This document shows, in pieces, positions 1 through 8,486 of a stretch of DNA of 64,000 nt. The stretch spans positions 1 through 64,000 of the forward strand of contig JAPLPE010000013.1 in the NCBI GenBank assembly GCA_026400355.1, read 5' to 3'. The stretch is from Rhodobacterales bacterium. Its GTDB lineage: Bacteria; Pseudomonadota; Alphaproteobacteria; Rhodobacterales; Rhodobacteraceae. Each line of letters begins with the position of its first letter. Position 1 is the first letter of the stretch. The notes beneath the pieces were generated by a model. It worked only from the letters and a program-made list of their open reading frames with translations. It was not told the origin of the DNA and ran no database searches. The position numbers and the translations under genes are program-made.

Positions 1-232
1 CTGAAAACGCCCTTCTATGGTGTCCGGCAAATGACGTGGCACCTGCAGAACGAGGGCCATGCCGTGAACGAAAAGCACATCCGGCGGCTGATGCGCCTTA
101 TGCGATTGATGCCGATCTACCAGAAACCCAATACCAGCAAGTCCGCGAAGGGGCACAAGAGTTACCCCTATCTGCTGGGCGGGTTGCGGATCGACAGGAC
201 AAACAGGTCTGGTGCGCTGACATCACCTACAG
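1..232 (+). pseudogene. IS3-family transposase (OrfB) remnant, N-terminal part, frameshifted
   Basis: From base 1 the frame reads the helical region typical of IS3-family OrfB (PFYGVRQMTWHLQNEGHAVN, then a basic RRLMRLM segment and GHKSYPYLLGGL). Near base 205 the reading shifts by one frame: the motif QVWCADITY, which begins the DDE catalytic core, continues in frame 3. Similarity stops at about base 230, where sequence of an unrelated ABC ATPase begins on the other strand. The element is therefore cut at both ends in this window and cannot make transposase. Its upstream part may lie outside the window. Confidence 0.8.
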
Positions 233-574
233 ACGCAGATTGAAGGCGGTTTTGTCGCAGACGTTCATGTGCGTGGAGAGCGCACAGGACCCGAGCACCA
301 TTGCGATGCCGCATTCCAAAGGCTCGACAAGGGTCGCGACCTGCCCTTCGATCAGGACATCGCCGCCGGTTATGGTTTCGAGCCCCGCAATCATCCGCAG
401 GCGTGTGGAATTGCCCAAGCCGGAAGGGCCGACAAAACACACGAATTCACTGTTGCCGATGATGAGGTGGAGGCTTGAGATGACCTCGACGGCACCATAG
501 GTTTTGGTTCCGTTGCGCAGTTCGACGCTGCCCGAGTGGTGCTTTCTCCCATTCACCGGCGGGCTTTGGCCCAT
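233..574 (-). pseudogene. MalK/UgpC-type ABC transporter ATP-binding protein, truncated and decayed
   Basis: The minus-strand frame from 574 reads an N-terminal nucleotide-binding domain of a carbohydrate-importer ATPase (SVELRNGTKTYGAVEV). Several normally fixed residues are changed. The Walker A reads GPSGLGNST, without the phosphate-binding Lys of GPSGCGKST, and the Q-loop region reads VLGSCALSTHM where FQSYALYPHM is usual. The frame ends at the junction with the IS3 remnant near base 232, so about two thirds of the protein is missing. It sits 20 bp downstream of the enolase gene on the same strand and is probably the relic of a sugar-acid importer operon. A functional ATPase is unlikely. 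Confidence 0.8.
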
Positions 575-594
575 GGCCGCCGTGATGCTCTCGC

Positions 595-1719
595 CTAGCT
601 GAACCTTTCGGTCACGGTGATCTTGGCCTTGGCGGTCCGGTCGAGTTCGGCCCAGTCGTAGTGGTGGCCAAGGCCCGGTTCGGAACTGACGTGCAGGTTG
701 CCGTCAATGATGGCGAGGGGGCCAAGATCCTTGAGGCCCCTGATCTGATCTTCGTTCATCACAAGCTGCTCGTAGTAGTCGTTGTTGCGGATCGCCGCGC
801 AAAGCTGCGCGTTTTCAAGGCCCATGCCGTGTACCTGCGCGCGCATGCCGAAACTGTCGGATATGTGTGCTATCTTCATCGCGCCGGTGAAGCCGCCTTT
901 GTAGAAGGTCGAGACGCGGGTCATGTCGAGCGCGCGGGATTCGATCCAGGTGGCCATGTTCCAGTGGACTCCGTCCGAGGTTTCGGCGGCGAGGACGGGC
1001 ATGGTCAGCTTTTCGCAAAGTTTGACGTAATGCCCGAGGTAGAATTCGCGCATCGGTTCTTCGTACCAAAGGAAGCCTTCGTCCTGCAGGGCAAGGCCCA
1101 CTTCGAGCGCATCGACATGGTCCCAGCCGGCCGAACCGTCGAACATCAGGTCGGCGTCAGGGCCGACCCATTTGCGCAGCGCGCGGGAGAGTTCGATATC
1201 ACGTTTCACATCGCCCCAAGCATGGAGTTTGAAGGCGGTGAAGCCGATGTCGCGGCACATCTTGATGTAGCGTTCGTATTCACCCAGCGCGGGCCAGGTA
1301 ACAGTTGAGGCATAGGCGGGCACGACGGTGTCATTGCCGCCGAGCATCTGATAGATCGGCATCCCGGCCTTTTGTGATTTCACATCCCAGCAAAGCACGT
1401 CGAGCATCCCGAGTGCCCGCATGTGGATTTCCTCGATCCGGTCGATTTCCCACATCAGGTGCCACATTCGTTCGGTCAGAAGCGGGTTTTCCCCGATGAA
1501 CGAATGGTAGCGGCGGGCGACGAGATCCATCACGGCGGCTCCGCGGCCCATTTCGAGCGCGCCGAACAGGCCTTCGTCGGTTTCCATCCGCAGGATCGCG
1601 CTTTGCGGTTTCGTGCCGTGGCGGACGTCACCGTGCGAGCCCTGCAGGCCATTGCGCCAGATGAATTTCGGGCCCGGATCAACCTCGACCAGCCAGCAGG
1701 TGAAACCAGCGATCTTCAT
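595..1719 (-). CDS. mandelate racemase / muconate lactonizing enzyme family protein (enolase superfamily)
   Basis: 374 aa, the normal length for this superfamily. An N-terminal capping domain is followed by a TIM barrel with the acid/base pattern of the mandelate-racemase subgroup: Lys164-x-His166 (FKLHAW) on strand 2, metal ligands Asp194 (MFDGS), Glu220 (YEEP) and Glu246 (AAETSDG), and an Asp265/His297 dyad (QVHGMG). Such enzymes abstract a proton alpha to a carboxylate; most soil members are sugar-acid dehydratases or racemases. The substrate cannot be read from the sequence, and KxH instead of KxK is a variation seen in several dehydratase groups. It is divergent from a GntR regulator and followed by a broken ABC ATPase gene, which suggests a truncated sugar-acid catabolic operon. 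Confidence 0.9.
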   Translation of the reverse strand: MKIAGFTCWLVEVDPGPKFIWRNGLQGSHGDVRHGTKPQSAILRMETDEGLFGALEMGRGAAVMDLVARRYHSFIGENPLLTERMWHLMWEIDRIEEIHMRALGMLDVLCWDVKSQKAGMPIYQMLGGNDTVVPAYASTVTWPALGEYERYIKMCRDIGFTAFKLHAWGDVKRDIELSRALRKWVGPDADLMFDGSAGWDHVDALEVGLALQDEGFLWYEEPMREFYLGHYVKLCEKLTMPVLAAETSDGVHWNMATWIESRALDMTRVSTFYKGGFTGAMKIAHISDSFGMRAQVHGMGLENAQLCAAIRNNDYYEQLVMNEDQIRGLKDLGPLAIIDGNLHVSSEPGLGHHYDWAELDRTAKAKITVTERFS

Positions 1720-1800
1720 TCAGCACTCCAATCGGTAGGGTTGATATGTCTGGTAGGGTCTTGAAATCATCATGTCACGGTCAAGAAATTCTAAGGACGT

Positions 1801-1817
1801 TGTTGATCTTTGCAACA
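1801..1817. promoter_or_regulatory. candidate GntR operator between divergent genes
   Basis: An inverted repeat, TGTTG-ATCTTTG-CAACA (5-bp arms, 7-bp spacer), lies between the divergent enolase and GntR genes. Position and symmetry suit a GntR-family dimer site. The arms are short and the assignment rests only on location. Confidence 0.35.
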
Positions 1818-1896
1818 GGTTGTCACGGATGGTCAGTTGTGGGATTCTCAAGGGGTGTCGTGCTGTTCTAGCAAGCCGCGGGTCAAAGGAGAGACC

Positions 1897-2559
1897 ATGA
1901 CGGGCATGACCGAAGACCGGGAAAGCCACGACGGCTATCGCCGGTTCCGCGAGGCATTGCTGCAGGGGCGGCTGCAGCCGGGGATGATGCTGACGCAGAA
2001 CGAGCTCTGCGATCTCTTGGGCCTGTCGATGTCGCCGCTGCGCGAGACGCTGGTGCTGCTCGAGGAATATGGGCTGGTCGAGGTCAAGCCACGGACGGTG
2101 ATCCGGATCGTGTTCCCCGAGGTGGCCTTCATCCGCGAGAATTTCCAGTTCCGCATCATGATCAAGACCCATGCCCTGCGGGCCTTTGGGGACAGGGTCA
2201 CGGATGGCTGGCTGTGGACGATGCGGCTGCGGCATGAGGAATGCCGGGCCGCGCTGGAGGATCTGTCCCAGTTCGACGAATTGCATGGACGACTGAAGTC
2301 TATGGATACGAAGATGCACCGGGATATCGTGGAATCGCTCGACAACCGGGCAATCCTTGAGACGCATGCGCGCTTGCAGGATAATCTGGGCATGGCGCGG
2401 CGGGCGCATCGGCGTTCAGTCTATCGCGCGCAGCTGATCGACACGATCAACGAACATATGGCTGTGCTGACCTGTCTGGAGAACCGAGATCTTTCGTGGG
2501 CCATTGCGGCGCTTGAGGCGCATTTCCGCGCATCGACCCACCGGACCTTTGCCGCCTGA
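1897..2559 (+). CDS. GntR-family transcriptional regulator
   Basis: 220 aa. The N-terminal winged helix (about residues 10-75) has the GntR pattern: FREALLQGRLQPGMMLTQNE, then LCDLLGLSMSPLRETLVLLE as the recognition helices. The rest is an all-helical ligand domain of the FCD kind (HRDIVESLDN, ending in INEHMAVLTCLENRD). The ATG at 1897 was chosen because AAAGGAGAG lies just upstream; an in-frame start further up at 1810 has no such site. The gene is divergent from the enolase gene and probably controls it, and perhaps the 2-oxoacid oxidoreductase operon that begins 107 bp downstream on the same strand. The effector is unknown but is likely a small organic acid. Confidence 0.88.
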   Translation: MTGMTEDRESHDGYRRFREALLQGRLQPGMMLTQNELCDLLGLSMSPLRETLVLLEEYGLVEVKPRTVIRIVFPEVAFIRENFQFRIMIKTHALRAFGDRVTDGWLWTMRLRHEECRAALEDLSQFDELHGRLKSMDTKMHRDIVESLDNRAILETHARLQDNLGMARRAHRRSVYRAQLIDTINEHMAVLTCLENRDLSWAIAALEAHFRASTHRTFAA

Positions 2560-2573
2560 CGGGACAAGCTGAA

Positions 2574-2592
2574 GGGGCAAAGAATCTGCCCC
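2574..2592 (+). terminator. short stem-loop after the GntR gene
   Basis: GGGGCA-aagaatc-TGCCCC, 15 bp past the GntR stop codon. The 6-bp GC stem has no T tract, so it is at best a weak terminator or an mRNA-end structure. Confidence 0.35.
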
Positions 2593-2666
2593 GCCGTTGA
2601 TCCATGTCATGTGAACCGGCGCGCAGATGGCGCTTTGCTGTCTCCACGAGATCGGGGGGGGGTCGC

Positions 2667-3242
2667 ATGATCCAGATCAGAATCCACGGACGCGGCGGTC
2701 AGGGGGTCGTCACTGCCGCAGAGATGGTGTCGATCGCAGCGTTCGAGCAGGGCAAGTTTGCGCAGGCATTCCCCAGTTTCGGGTCAGAGCGGACGGGCGC
2801 GCCGGTCGTGTCATTCTGCCGGATCGATGACAAGCCGATCCGGCTGCGCGAGCCGATTTCAGCGCCCGATGCGTTGATCGTTCAGGATGCGCATCTGCTG
2901 CATCAGGTCAATGTGTTTCAGGGGCTGAAGAATGATGGCTTTGTCCTGATCAACAGCCGCCAGACCTGGGCCGAGATGGGGCTGGACGAGATTGCGGCCC
3001 GGCTGGGGCCGGGCCGGCTGGTGACCTTGGCCGCATCCGACATTGCGATGAGGCATATCGGGCGGCCCCTGCCGAATGCAGTCCTGCTGGGCGGATTTGC
3101 CGCGCTGACTGGGATCATCACGCTGGAGGCCGTAGTCCATGCGATTGGCGACAAGTTCAAAGGGGACGTGGCCAAGCGCAACATCGCGGCGGCGACCGAA
3201 GCCTATGCCACGCTTTCCCATTCTTTGGAGGTGTCCACATGA
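2667..3242 (+). CDS. 2-oxoacid:acceptor oxidoreductase, gamma subunit
   Basis: 191 aa, the usual size for the separate gamma chain of pyruvate/2-oxoacid:ferredoxin oxidoreductases. It opens with the family signature IRIHGRGGQGVVTAAEM and continues with FPSFGSERTGAPV. This subunit helps bind the coenzyme A or acceptor side and packs on the alpha chain. The ATG at 2667 begins the conserved strand; an in-frame ATG at 2604 would add 21 residues with no family counterpart. The stop overlaps the alpha-subunit start (ATGA), so the genes are translationally coupled. It is the first of four genes encoding one complex. Confidence 0.9.
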   Translation: MIQIRIHGRGGQGVVTAAEMVSIAAFEQGKFAQAFPSFGSERTGAPVVSFCRIDDKPIRLREPISAPDALIVQDAHLLHQVNVFQGLKNDGFVLINSRQTWAEMGLDEIAARLGPGRLVTLAASDIAMRHIGRPLPNAVLLGGFAALTGIITLEAVVHAIGDKFKGDVAKRNIAAATEAYATLSHSLEVST

Positions 3243-4507
3243 TTGACCAGATGGAAGGATCACTGGCCGTGGCGCGGGCGGTCGCGTTGTGCCGTCCCGA
3301 GGTGATCTGTGCCTATCCGATCTCGCCCCAGACCCATATCGTCGAGGGGCTCGGCGCCTTGGTCAAAGGGGGCACGCTGGCCCCCTGCGAGTTCCTGAAC
3401 GTGGAGAGCGAGTTCGCTGCGATGAGCGTGGCGATCGGCAGTTCGGCGGCCGGGGCGCGGACCTATACGGCGACGGCGAGTCAGGGCCTCTTGTTCATGG
3501 TCGAGGCGGTTTACAACGCGGCGGGGCTGGGCCTGCCGATCGTGATGACGGTTGCGAACCGGGCGATTGGTGCGCCCATCAACATCTGGAATGACCACAG
3601 CGATTCGATGAGCCAACGCGACTGCGGTTGGATCCAGTTGTTCGCAGAGAGCAATCAGGAGGCGCTCGACCTGCATATTCAGGCCTTCCGGCTGGCCGAG
3701 GAAATGTCGATGCCGGTAATGGTCTGCATGGACGGGTTCATTTTGACGCATGCCTATGAGCAGGTGGATATGCCGACGCAAGGAGAGGTGGACACTTTCT
3801 TGCCGCCCTATGAGCCGCGTCAGGTGCTGGACCTGGCAGAACCGGTTTCAATCGGGGCGATGGTGGGGCCGGAGGCGTTCATGGAGGTGCGCTACCTTGC
3901 CCATGCCAAGCAGTTGATGGCACTGGAGCGTATCCCCGAGATTGCGGCCGAGTTTGCAGAGACCTTTGGTCGTCAAGCAGGTGGACTGGTGCGGGGGTAT
4001 CGGACCGAGGATGCTGAGACGATTGTCGTGGCACTCGGGTCGGTCGTCGGGACGCTGGAAGAAACGGTGGATGCTTTGCGTGCCGATGGCGTTTCCGTCG
4101 GGCTGTTGTCGATCCGGTCCTACCGGCCCTTCCCTCTTGCCGCTGTCCGGGTGGCGCTGGCGGGGGCCAAGCGGGTCGTCGTGCTGGAAAAGGCGTTTTC
4201 GGTCGGGATCGGCGGGGTCGTGTCAGGGGATGTGCGCATGGCGCTGTCGGGCATTCAGGTGCAGGGCTACACCGTTGTGGCCGGTCTGGGCGGGCGGGCG
4301 ATCATGCAGGTCTCGCTGACCCGGATGCTGAAGGAGGCGGTGGCCGACAAGCTGGGTCCGCTGACATTTCTCGACCTCGACCATGAGATCGTGAACCGTC
4401 AGATCGCCCGCGAAGCCGCCACGCGGCGGAGCGGACCGGTGGCGGAGAATCTGTTGCGTGACGTGGGCACGGTGGCCGCGATGGTAAGCCCGAGGGGGGC
4501 AGCATGA
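3239..4507 (+). CDS. 2-oxoacid:acceptor oxidoreductase, alpha subunit
   Basis: 422 aa, somewhat longer than archaeal PorA. The N-terminal pyrimidine-binding domain of the thiamine enzyme is clear (ARAVALCRPEVICAYPISPQ, NVESEFAAMS, GARTYTATASQGLL), followed by IWNDHSDSMSQRDCGWIQ and the transketolase-C-like domain (VALGSVVGTLEETVDALR, LSIRSYRPFP). The family decarboxylates a 2-oxoacid on thiamine diphosphate and passes electrons through iron-sulfur clusters. The start overlaps the gamma stop, and the stop overlaps the beta start by 4 bp. The substrate (pyruvate, branched-chain or aryl 2-oxoacid) cannot be read from this chain alone. Confidence 0.9.
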   Translation: MIDQMEGSLAVARAVALCRPEVICAYPISPQTHIVEGLGALVKGGTLAPCEFLNVESEFAAMSVAIGSSAAGARTYTATASQGLLFMVEAVYNAAGLGLPIVMTVANRAIGAPINIWNDHSDSMSQRDCGWIQLFAESNQEALDLHIQAFRLAEEMSMPVMVCMDGFILTHAYEQVDMPTQGEVDTFLPPYEPRQVLDLAEPVSIGAMVGPEAFMEVRYLAHAKQLMALERIPEIAAEFAETFGRQAGGLVRGYRTEDAETIVVALGSVVGTLEETVDALRADGVSVGLLSIRSYRPFPLAAVRVALAGAKRVVVLEKAFSVGIGGVVSGDVRMALSGIQVQGYTVVAGLGGRAIMQVSLTRMLKEAVADKLGPLTFLDLDHEIVNRQIAREAATRRSGPVAENLLRDVGTVAAMVSPRGAA

Positions 4508-5523
4508 CGCAAGAGGTCAAGTTCTATCAGACGGGCACATTCACGGTCGGGAACCGGCTGCTTGACGAAGGGCAGCGGACGGTTCAGGCATCGGTCGCGC
4601 GGAGCAATGCGCTGACATCGGGTCATCGGGCCTGTCAGGGCTGTGGTGAGGCCTTGGGGGCGCGCTTTGCCGTGGATGCGGCAATGCGGGCGACGCAGGG
4701 GCAGTTGATTGCGGCGAATGCGACAGGTTGTCTTGAGGTGTTTTCGACGCCCTACCCCGAAACATCGTGGCAGTTGCCCTGGCTCCATTCGCTGTTCGGC
4801 AATGCAGCGGCGGTGGGATCAGGGATCGCGGCGGCATTGAAGGTCAAGGCGATCAAGGCAGGCAAGGCGCAGAGCGAGGTGAGGGTCATTGCGCAAGGGG
4901 GCGACGGCGGCACGACGGATATCGGGTTCGGCTGCCTGTCTGGCATGTTCGAGCGCAACGATGACGTGCTTTACATCTGCTATGACAATGAGGGGTATAT
5001 GAACACCGGCGTGCAGCGGTCATCGGCCACGCCGCCGGGGGCGCGGACTGCGACAACGGTTCCCCTGGGGCCGAACCCGGGCGAAGAATTCGGCCGGGGC
5101 AAGAATGTGCCCCTGATCGCGGTGGCCCACGGGATTCCCTATGTGGCCACGGCGACGGTGGCCGATCTGCATGACCTTGAGGCCAAGGTCGAGAAGGCGA
5201 TGTCCCTGCGCGGGGCGCGGTATCTCCAGATCTTTGTCCCCTGCCCGCTTGGCTGGGGTGCGGCGAGTTGCGACACGATCAGGCTTGCCCGTCTGGCGCG
5301 GGAGACGGGGTTGTTTCCGGTATTCGAGGCGGAGCATGGGGAGATTGCTTCGGTCACCAAGATCCGGCATCCGGCTAAGGTTGAGGAATACCTGCGGCTG
5401 CAGAAGCGGTTCGCGCATCTGTTCGGGGCACATGGGCGGCCCGACATCATCGCGCGGATTCAAGGCATTGCAGACAAGAACATCAAGCGGTTCGGCCTGA
5501 TCGCAGAGGAGGTTGCGCCATGA
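4504..5523 (+). CDS. 2-oxoacid:acceptor oxidoreductase, beta subunit (thiamine diphosphate-binding)
   Basis: 339 aa. The thiamine diphosphate/Mg site is seen at residues 133-169 (GDGGTTDIGFG ... DNEGYMNTG). Cys44 and Cys47 (CQGCGE), Cys76 (ATGC) and a later Cys in the VPCPLGWGAASC region match the four-cysteine [4Fe-4S] set of PorB chains. It forms the catalytic centre together with the alpha subunit. The stop overlaps the start of the flavoprotein gene (ATGA). The order gamma-alpha-beta-flavoprotein resembles the phenylglyoxylate dehydrogenase (Pad) gene set more than classic PorGDAB, where delta lies between gamma and alpha. Confidence 0.9.
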   Translation: MTQEVKFYQTGTFTVGNRLLDEGQRTVQASVARSNALTSGHRACQGCGEALGARFAVDAAMRATQGQLIAANATGCLEVFSTPYPETSWQLPWLHSLFGNAAAVGSGIAAALKVKAIKAGKAQSEVRVIAQGGDGGTTDIGFGCLSGMFERNDDVLYICYDNEGYMNTGVQRSSATPPGARTATTVPLGPNPGEEFGRGKNVPLIAVAHGIPYVATATVADLHDLEAKVEKAMSLRGARYLQIFVPCPLGWGAASCDTIRLARLARETGLFPVFEAEHGEIASVTKIRHPAKVEEYLRLQKRFAHLFGAHGRPDIIARIQGIADKNIKRFGLIAEEVAP

Positions 5524-7154
5524 CCATGAAGAAGCCCTTTGCCATCACGCTCGACCCTGGGTCGTCCCTGGCAAACAAGACCGGGGCGTGGCGGACCGAG
5601 CGCCCGGTCTATGTGGACCGGTTGCCGCCCTGCAACCATACCTGTCCGGCGGGTGAGGATATCCAAGGCTGGCTGTTTCAAGCCGAAGGCGGGAATTACG
5701 AGGCCGCGTGGCGGCATCTGACGCGGGACAACCCGTTCCCGGCGATCATGGGGCGGGTCTGTTACCATACCTGCGAAGGGGCCTGTAACCGGGCGAAACT
5801 GGATACGGCTGTCGGCATCAATTCGGTCGAGCGGTTTCTGGGGGATGAGGCGCTGAAGCAGGGTTGGGCCTTAGCCGGGCCCGAGGCGGAGAATGGCAAG
5901 CATGTGCTGGTCGTGGGTGCGGGGCCGTCGGGCCTGTCGGCGGCCTATCACCTGCGGCGGATGGGGTATCGCGTGACCGTGGTCGAGGCCGGGGACAAGC
6001 CCGGGGGCATGATGCGCTGGGGCATCCCCAAGTACCGGTTGCCGCGGAATGTGCTGGACGCGGAAGTGGCGCGGATCGCGGCGATGGGTGTGTCGTTCCG
6101 CTATGGCGAAAAAGTCGCGGATACTGCCGCGACGATGAAGGCGCTGGGCGCGGATGCGGCGTTTCTGGCCATCGGCGCGCATATCGCTAAGCGTGCCACG
6201 ATCCCGGCTAAGGACTCGGCGCGGATTCTGGATGCGGTGTCGGTCTTGCGGTCGATGGAGGGGGCGGAACCGCCGATGCTGGGCCGGCGGGTCGTCGTCT
6301 ATGGCGGGGGCAATACGGCGATCGACGTGGCCCGCACGGCGCGGCGGCTGGGGGCAACGGAGTCGATCATCGTCTATCGGCGGAATCGCGAGAAGATGCC
6401 TGCACATGACTTCGAGCTTGAGGAGGCGCTGGAGGAAGGCGTCACCGTCAAATGGCTGAGCACGATTGCGGCGGCGGAGGGAGGGCAGTTGACCATCGAG
6501 AAGATGGTGCTGGACGCGGAGGGGAAGGCGCAGCCCACGGGCGAGTTCGCGACGCTGGACGCGGATTCGCTGGTTCTGGCGCTGGGGCAGGATGTGGACA
6601 TGTCGCTCTTGCAGTGCATTTCGGGGCTGGTGACGGCGGACGGGGTCGTCCAGGTGGACCCCGAGACGATGATGACAGGGCATCCGGGCCTGTTTGCCGG
6701 GGGCGATATGGCGCCGGGCGAGCGAAACGTGACTGTGGCCATCGGCCACGGGAAGCGGGCGGCGCGGCATATCGATGCCTGGCTGAAGGGCGAGGTGCTG
6801 GCGGCGAAGCCCGAACGGCCGCTGGCCGAGTTCGGGCGGCTCAACACATGGTACTATTCCGACGCTCCGGGGACGATGCGGCCTGTGCTCGACTTGGCGC
6901 GACGAACAAGCAGCTTTGACGAGGTGCAGGGCGGGCTGAACGAGGACACGGCCTTGTTCGAGGCGCGGCGGTGCCTGAGTTGCGGGAACTGCTTTGAGTG
7001 CGACAATTGTTATGGGGTCTGCCCGGACAATGCGGTGATCAAGCTGGGACCGGGGAACAGGTTCGAGATCAATCTGGATTACTGCAAGGGGTGCGGGATC
7101 TGCGTGTCGGAATGCCCGTGCGGGGCGATTGATATGGTGCCGGAGGAAGGGTGA
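5520..7154 (+). CDS. GltD-like NAD(P)H flavoprotein fused to a 2x[4Fe-4S] ferredoxin domain
   Basis: 544 aa in three parts. Residues 30-110 hold the GltD-type N-terminal cluster cysteines (Cys38, 42, 81, 85, 89). Residues about 120-450 are the flavin/nicotinamide oxidoreductase, with the FAD motif VVGAGPSGLSAAYHL and a second Rossmann motif VVVYGGGNTAIDVA. The last 60 residues carry two CxxC-rich cluster motifs (CLSCGNCFECDNCYGVCP and CKGCGICVSECPCGA), equivalent to the delta (ferredoxin) subunit of PFOR. The fusion would carry electrons between the thiamine enzyme and NAD(P) directly, with no free ferredoxin. AGAGGAGG lies 8 bp before the ATG. PadH of phenylglyoxylate dehydrogenase is the nearest functional model known to me. 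Confidence 0.88.
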   Translation: MTMKKPFAITLDPGSSLANKTGAWRTERPVYVDRLPPCNHTCPAGEDIQGWLFQAEGGNYEAAWRHLTRDNPFPAIMGRVCYHTCEGACNRAKLDTAVGINSVERFLGDEALKQGWALAGPEAENGKHVLVVGAGPSGLSAAYHLRRMGYRVTVVEAGDKPGGMMRWGIPKYRLPRNVLDAEVARIAAMGVSFRYGEKVADTAATMKALGADAAFLAIGAHIAKRATIPAKDSARILDAVSVLRSMEGAEPPMLGRRVVVYGGGNTAIDVARTARRLGATESIIVYRRNREKMPAHDFELEEALEEGVTVKWLSTIAAAEGGQLTIEKMVLDAEGKAQPTGEFATLDADSLVLALGQDVDMSLLQCISGLVTADGVVQVDPETMMTGHPGLFAGGDMAPGERNVTVAIGHGKRAARHIDAWLKGEVLAAKPERPLAEFGRLNTWYYSDAPGTMRPVLDLARRTSSFDEVQGGLNEDTALFEARRCLSCGNCFECDNCYGVCPDNAVIKLGPGNRFEINLDYCKGCGICVSECPCGAIDMVPEEG

Positions 7155-7162
7155 GGGCCGTG

Positions 7163-7187
7163 TTGCCCGGCATATTGTGCTGGGCAA
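7163..7187 (+). terminator. stem-loop after the oxidoreductase operon
   Basis: TTGCCCGGC-atattgt-GCTGGGCAA begins 8 bp after the stop of the last gene; the 9-bp stem has one G-T pair. No clear T tract follows (TTGGG), so it may act as an mRNA 3'-end structure. Confidence 0.45.
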
Positions 7188-7252
7188 TTGGGACATCGAA
7201 GGTTTTCGAGTGGAACGACAAACCGTCCAGGTCATAGCCCACCATGAGGGAT

Positions 7253-7269
7253 GATGGGTTTCGCCCATC
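7253..7269. repeat. REP-like hairpin (GATGGG...CCCATC)
   Basis: GATGGG-tttcg-CCCATC, flanked by GGAT and CCTACG. Short palindromes with a gggtttcgccc core are common between genes in proteobacterial genomes. Only this copy was noticed in the window. Confidence 0.4.
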
Positions 7270-7517
7270 CTACGCGGAACGGAAGGGCGGCCCTTAGCCG
7301 TCCTCAAGGCCAAGAATTCGGATCAGGAAACCCAGCGGGGCGGCACGGGCCGCGAGGCGATGTCTGCGGGACGGTTCGCCCGAGCTTTTCGCCACGGTGA
7401 CGGGGCCGAGGGCCAGGCCCGTGGCCAGCGCCGCGGACAGGAAGAGGCCGACCAGGGCCCGCAGGAAACGGCTGGTGCCGAATGGCAGGATGGGGGTGAC
7501 GGTCAGCCGGAGCCCGG

Positions 7518-8486
7518 TCAGTCTTGGTCGGTGATGCGGAGATAGATGGCGGTCAGGGCAAGGATGATCGCGCCGAAGAGGATGCGCCTGCCGCCTTCAG
7601 GCATCTGGAGGAGCGTCAGCATGGTGCCGAGGACAGTGAGGATCAGCGCGCCGATGATGGTGCCGGAATAGCTGCCCCGCCCGCCGAAGATCGAGGTACC
7701 GCCGATCACGGCAGCGGCGACGGAGGGGAGCATGAGCGGTTCTACAAGGGAGAGCGAGGGGGCTTTGATAAGGCCCACGTAGAGCAGGCCAGTGACCCCA
7801 GCGATCAGGCCCGAGAGGGTGTAGAGGGCGAGATAGACCTGCCAAGAGCGGACGCCCGACAGGCGGGCGGCCTTTTCGTTCGAGCCAAGCGCATAGAGAA
7901 GGCGGCCAAAGCCGGTGCGGTTCTGGATGAACAGGATCGCGATGGCGAAAGGGATGAAAAGGACAAGCGCATTGGGTGCTCCGAAGGTGCGGCCGGTGCC
8001 CAGCCATTGGAGGGACTCGGGGACGACCGATCCCGAGGCGATGACGGTGCGCTGATAGACCTGCAGGAAGCCGGTGCCGATCAGCCCGGTGCCAAGTGTC
8101 ATAATGAGCGGGTGGACGCCACAGATGCCGACCCCGAAGCCATTCAGCAGGCCGATCAGCACAGCGGGCACCATGGCCAGCAAGATGCCGGGGACCACGC
8201 CGATCACAGGGACCTGAGTTGCCATGACAAAGGCCACGATGGTGGCCACGACGCTGGCCGAAAGGTCGATCCCGCCGGTGTACATGGTGAGCGTCTGGCA
8301 GGCGGCGAGCATGGCGAGCGGGATCGCGAACTTAATCGTGTTGCCGACCCAGCGTTCGTTGACGATGCCGGGCTGGCGGATTTCAAGGATCGCGACGAGG
8401 ACGAGGAGGAGAAGGATCAGCGGGATCAGCGGGTTGTCCCGCAGGAAGCGCCCGATCCTTTGGCCGGTGGAGACGGTGGTCGTCAT
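7518..8486 (-). CDS. sugar ABC transporter permease (RbsC type)
   Basis: 322 aa with about nine to ten hydrophobic segments and family motifs TMYTGGIDLSASVV near residue 68 and AAAVIGGTSIFGGRGSYSGT near residue 255. This is the BPD_transp_2 fold of ribose/xylose-type importers. Its ATG overlaps the stop of the preceding permease gene by 4 bp. It is the last gene of the operon. With the second permease it forms the membrane channel for the substrate bound by the periplasmic protein at 11.0-12.0 kb. Confidence 0.9.
   Translation of the reverse strand: MTTTVSTGQRIGRFLRDNPLIPLILLLLVLVAILEIRQPGIVNERWVGNTIKFAIPLAMLAACQTLTMYTGGIDLSASVVATIVAFVMATQVPVIGVVPGILLAMVPAVLIGLLNGFGVGICGVHPLIMTLGTGLIGTGFLQVYQRTVIASGSVVPESLQWLGTGRTFGAPNALVLFIPFAIAILFIQNRTGFGRLLYALGSNEKAARLSGVRSWQVYLALYTLSGLIAGVTGLLYVGLIKAPSLSLVEPLMLPSVAAAVIGGTSIFGGRGSYSGTIIGALILTVLGTMLTLLQMPEGGRRILFGAIILALTAIYLRITDQD

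Larger units (their letters stand above)
7155..7517. other. intergenic region between two 3' gene ends
   Basis: These 363 bp separate the convergent ends of the oxidoreductase operon and the sugar ABC operon. They hold the stem-loop at 7163-7187, a REP-like hairpin at 7253-7269, and on the minus strand an open frame of about 75 codons ending at 7294 (hydrophobic helix FLRALVGLFLSAALATGLAL). That frame overlaps the permease gene end and has no ATG, so I do not call it a gene. Confidence 0.5.

Noticed and set aside
5871-7313. Open frame of 480 codons on the minus strand opposite the flavoprotein gene
   Set aside because: Arg/His/Pro-rich shadow of a clear family gene on the other strand.
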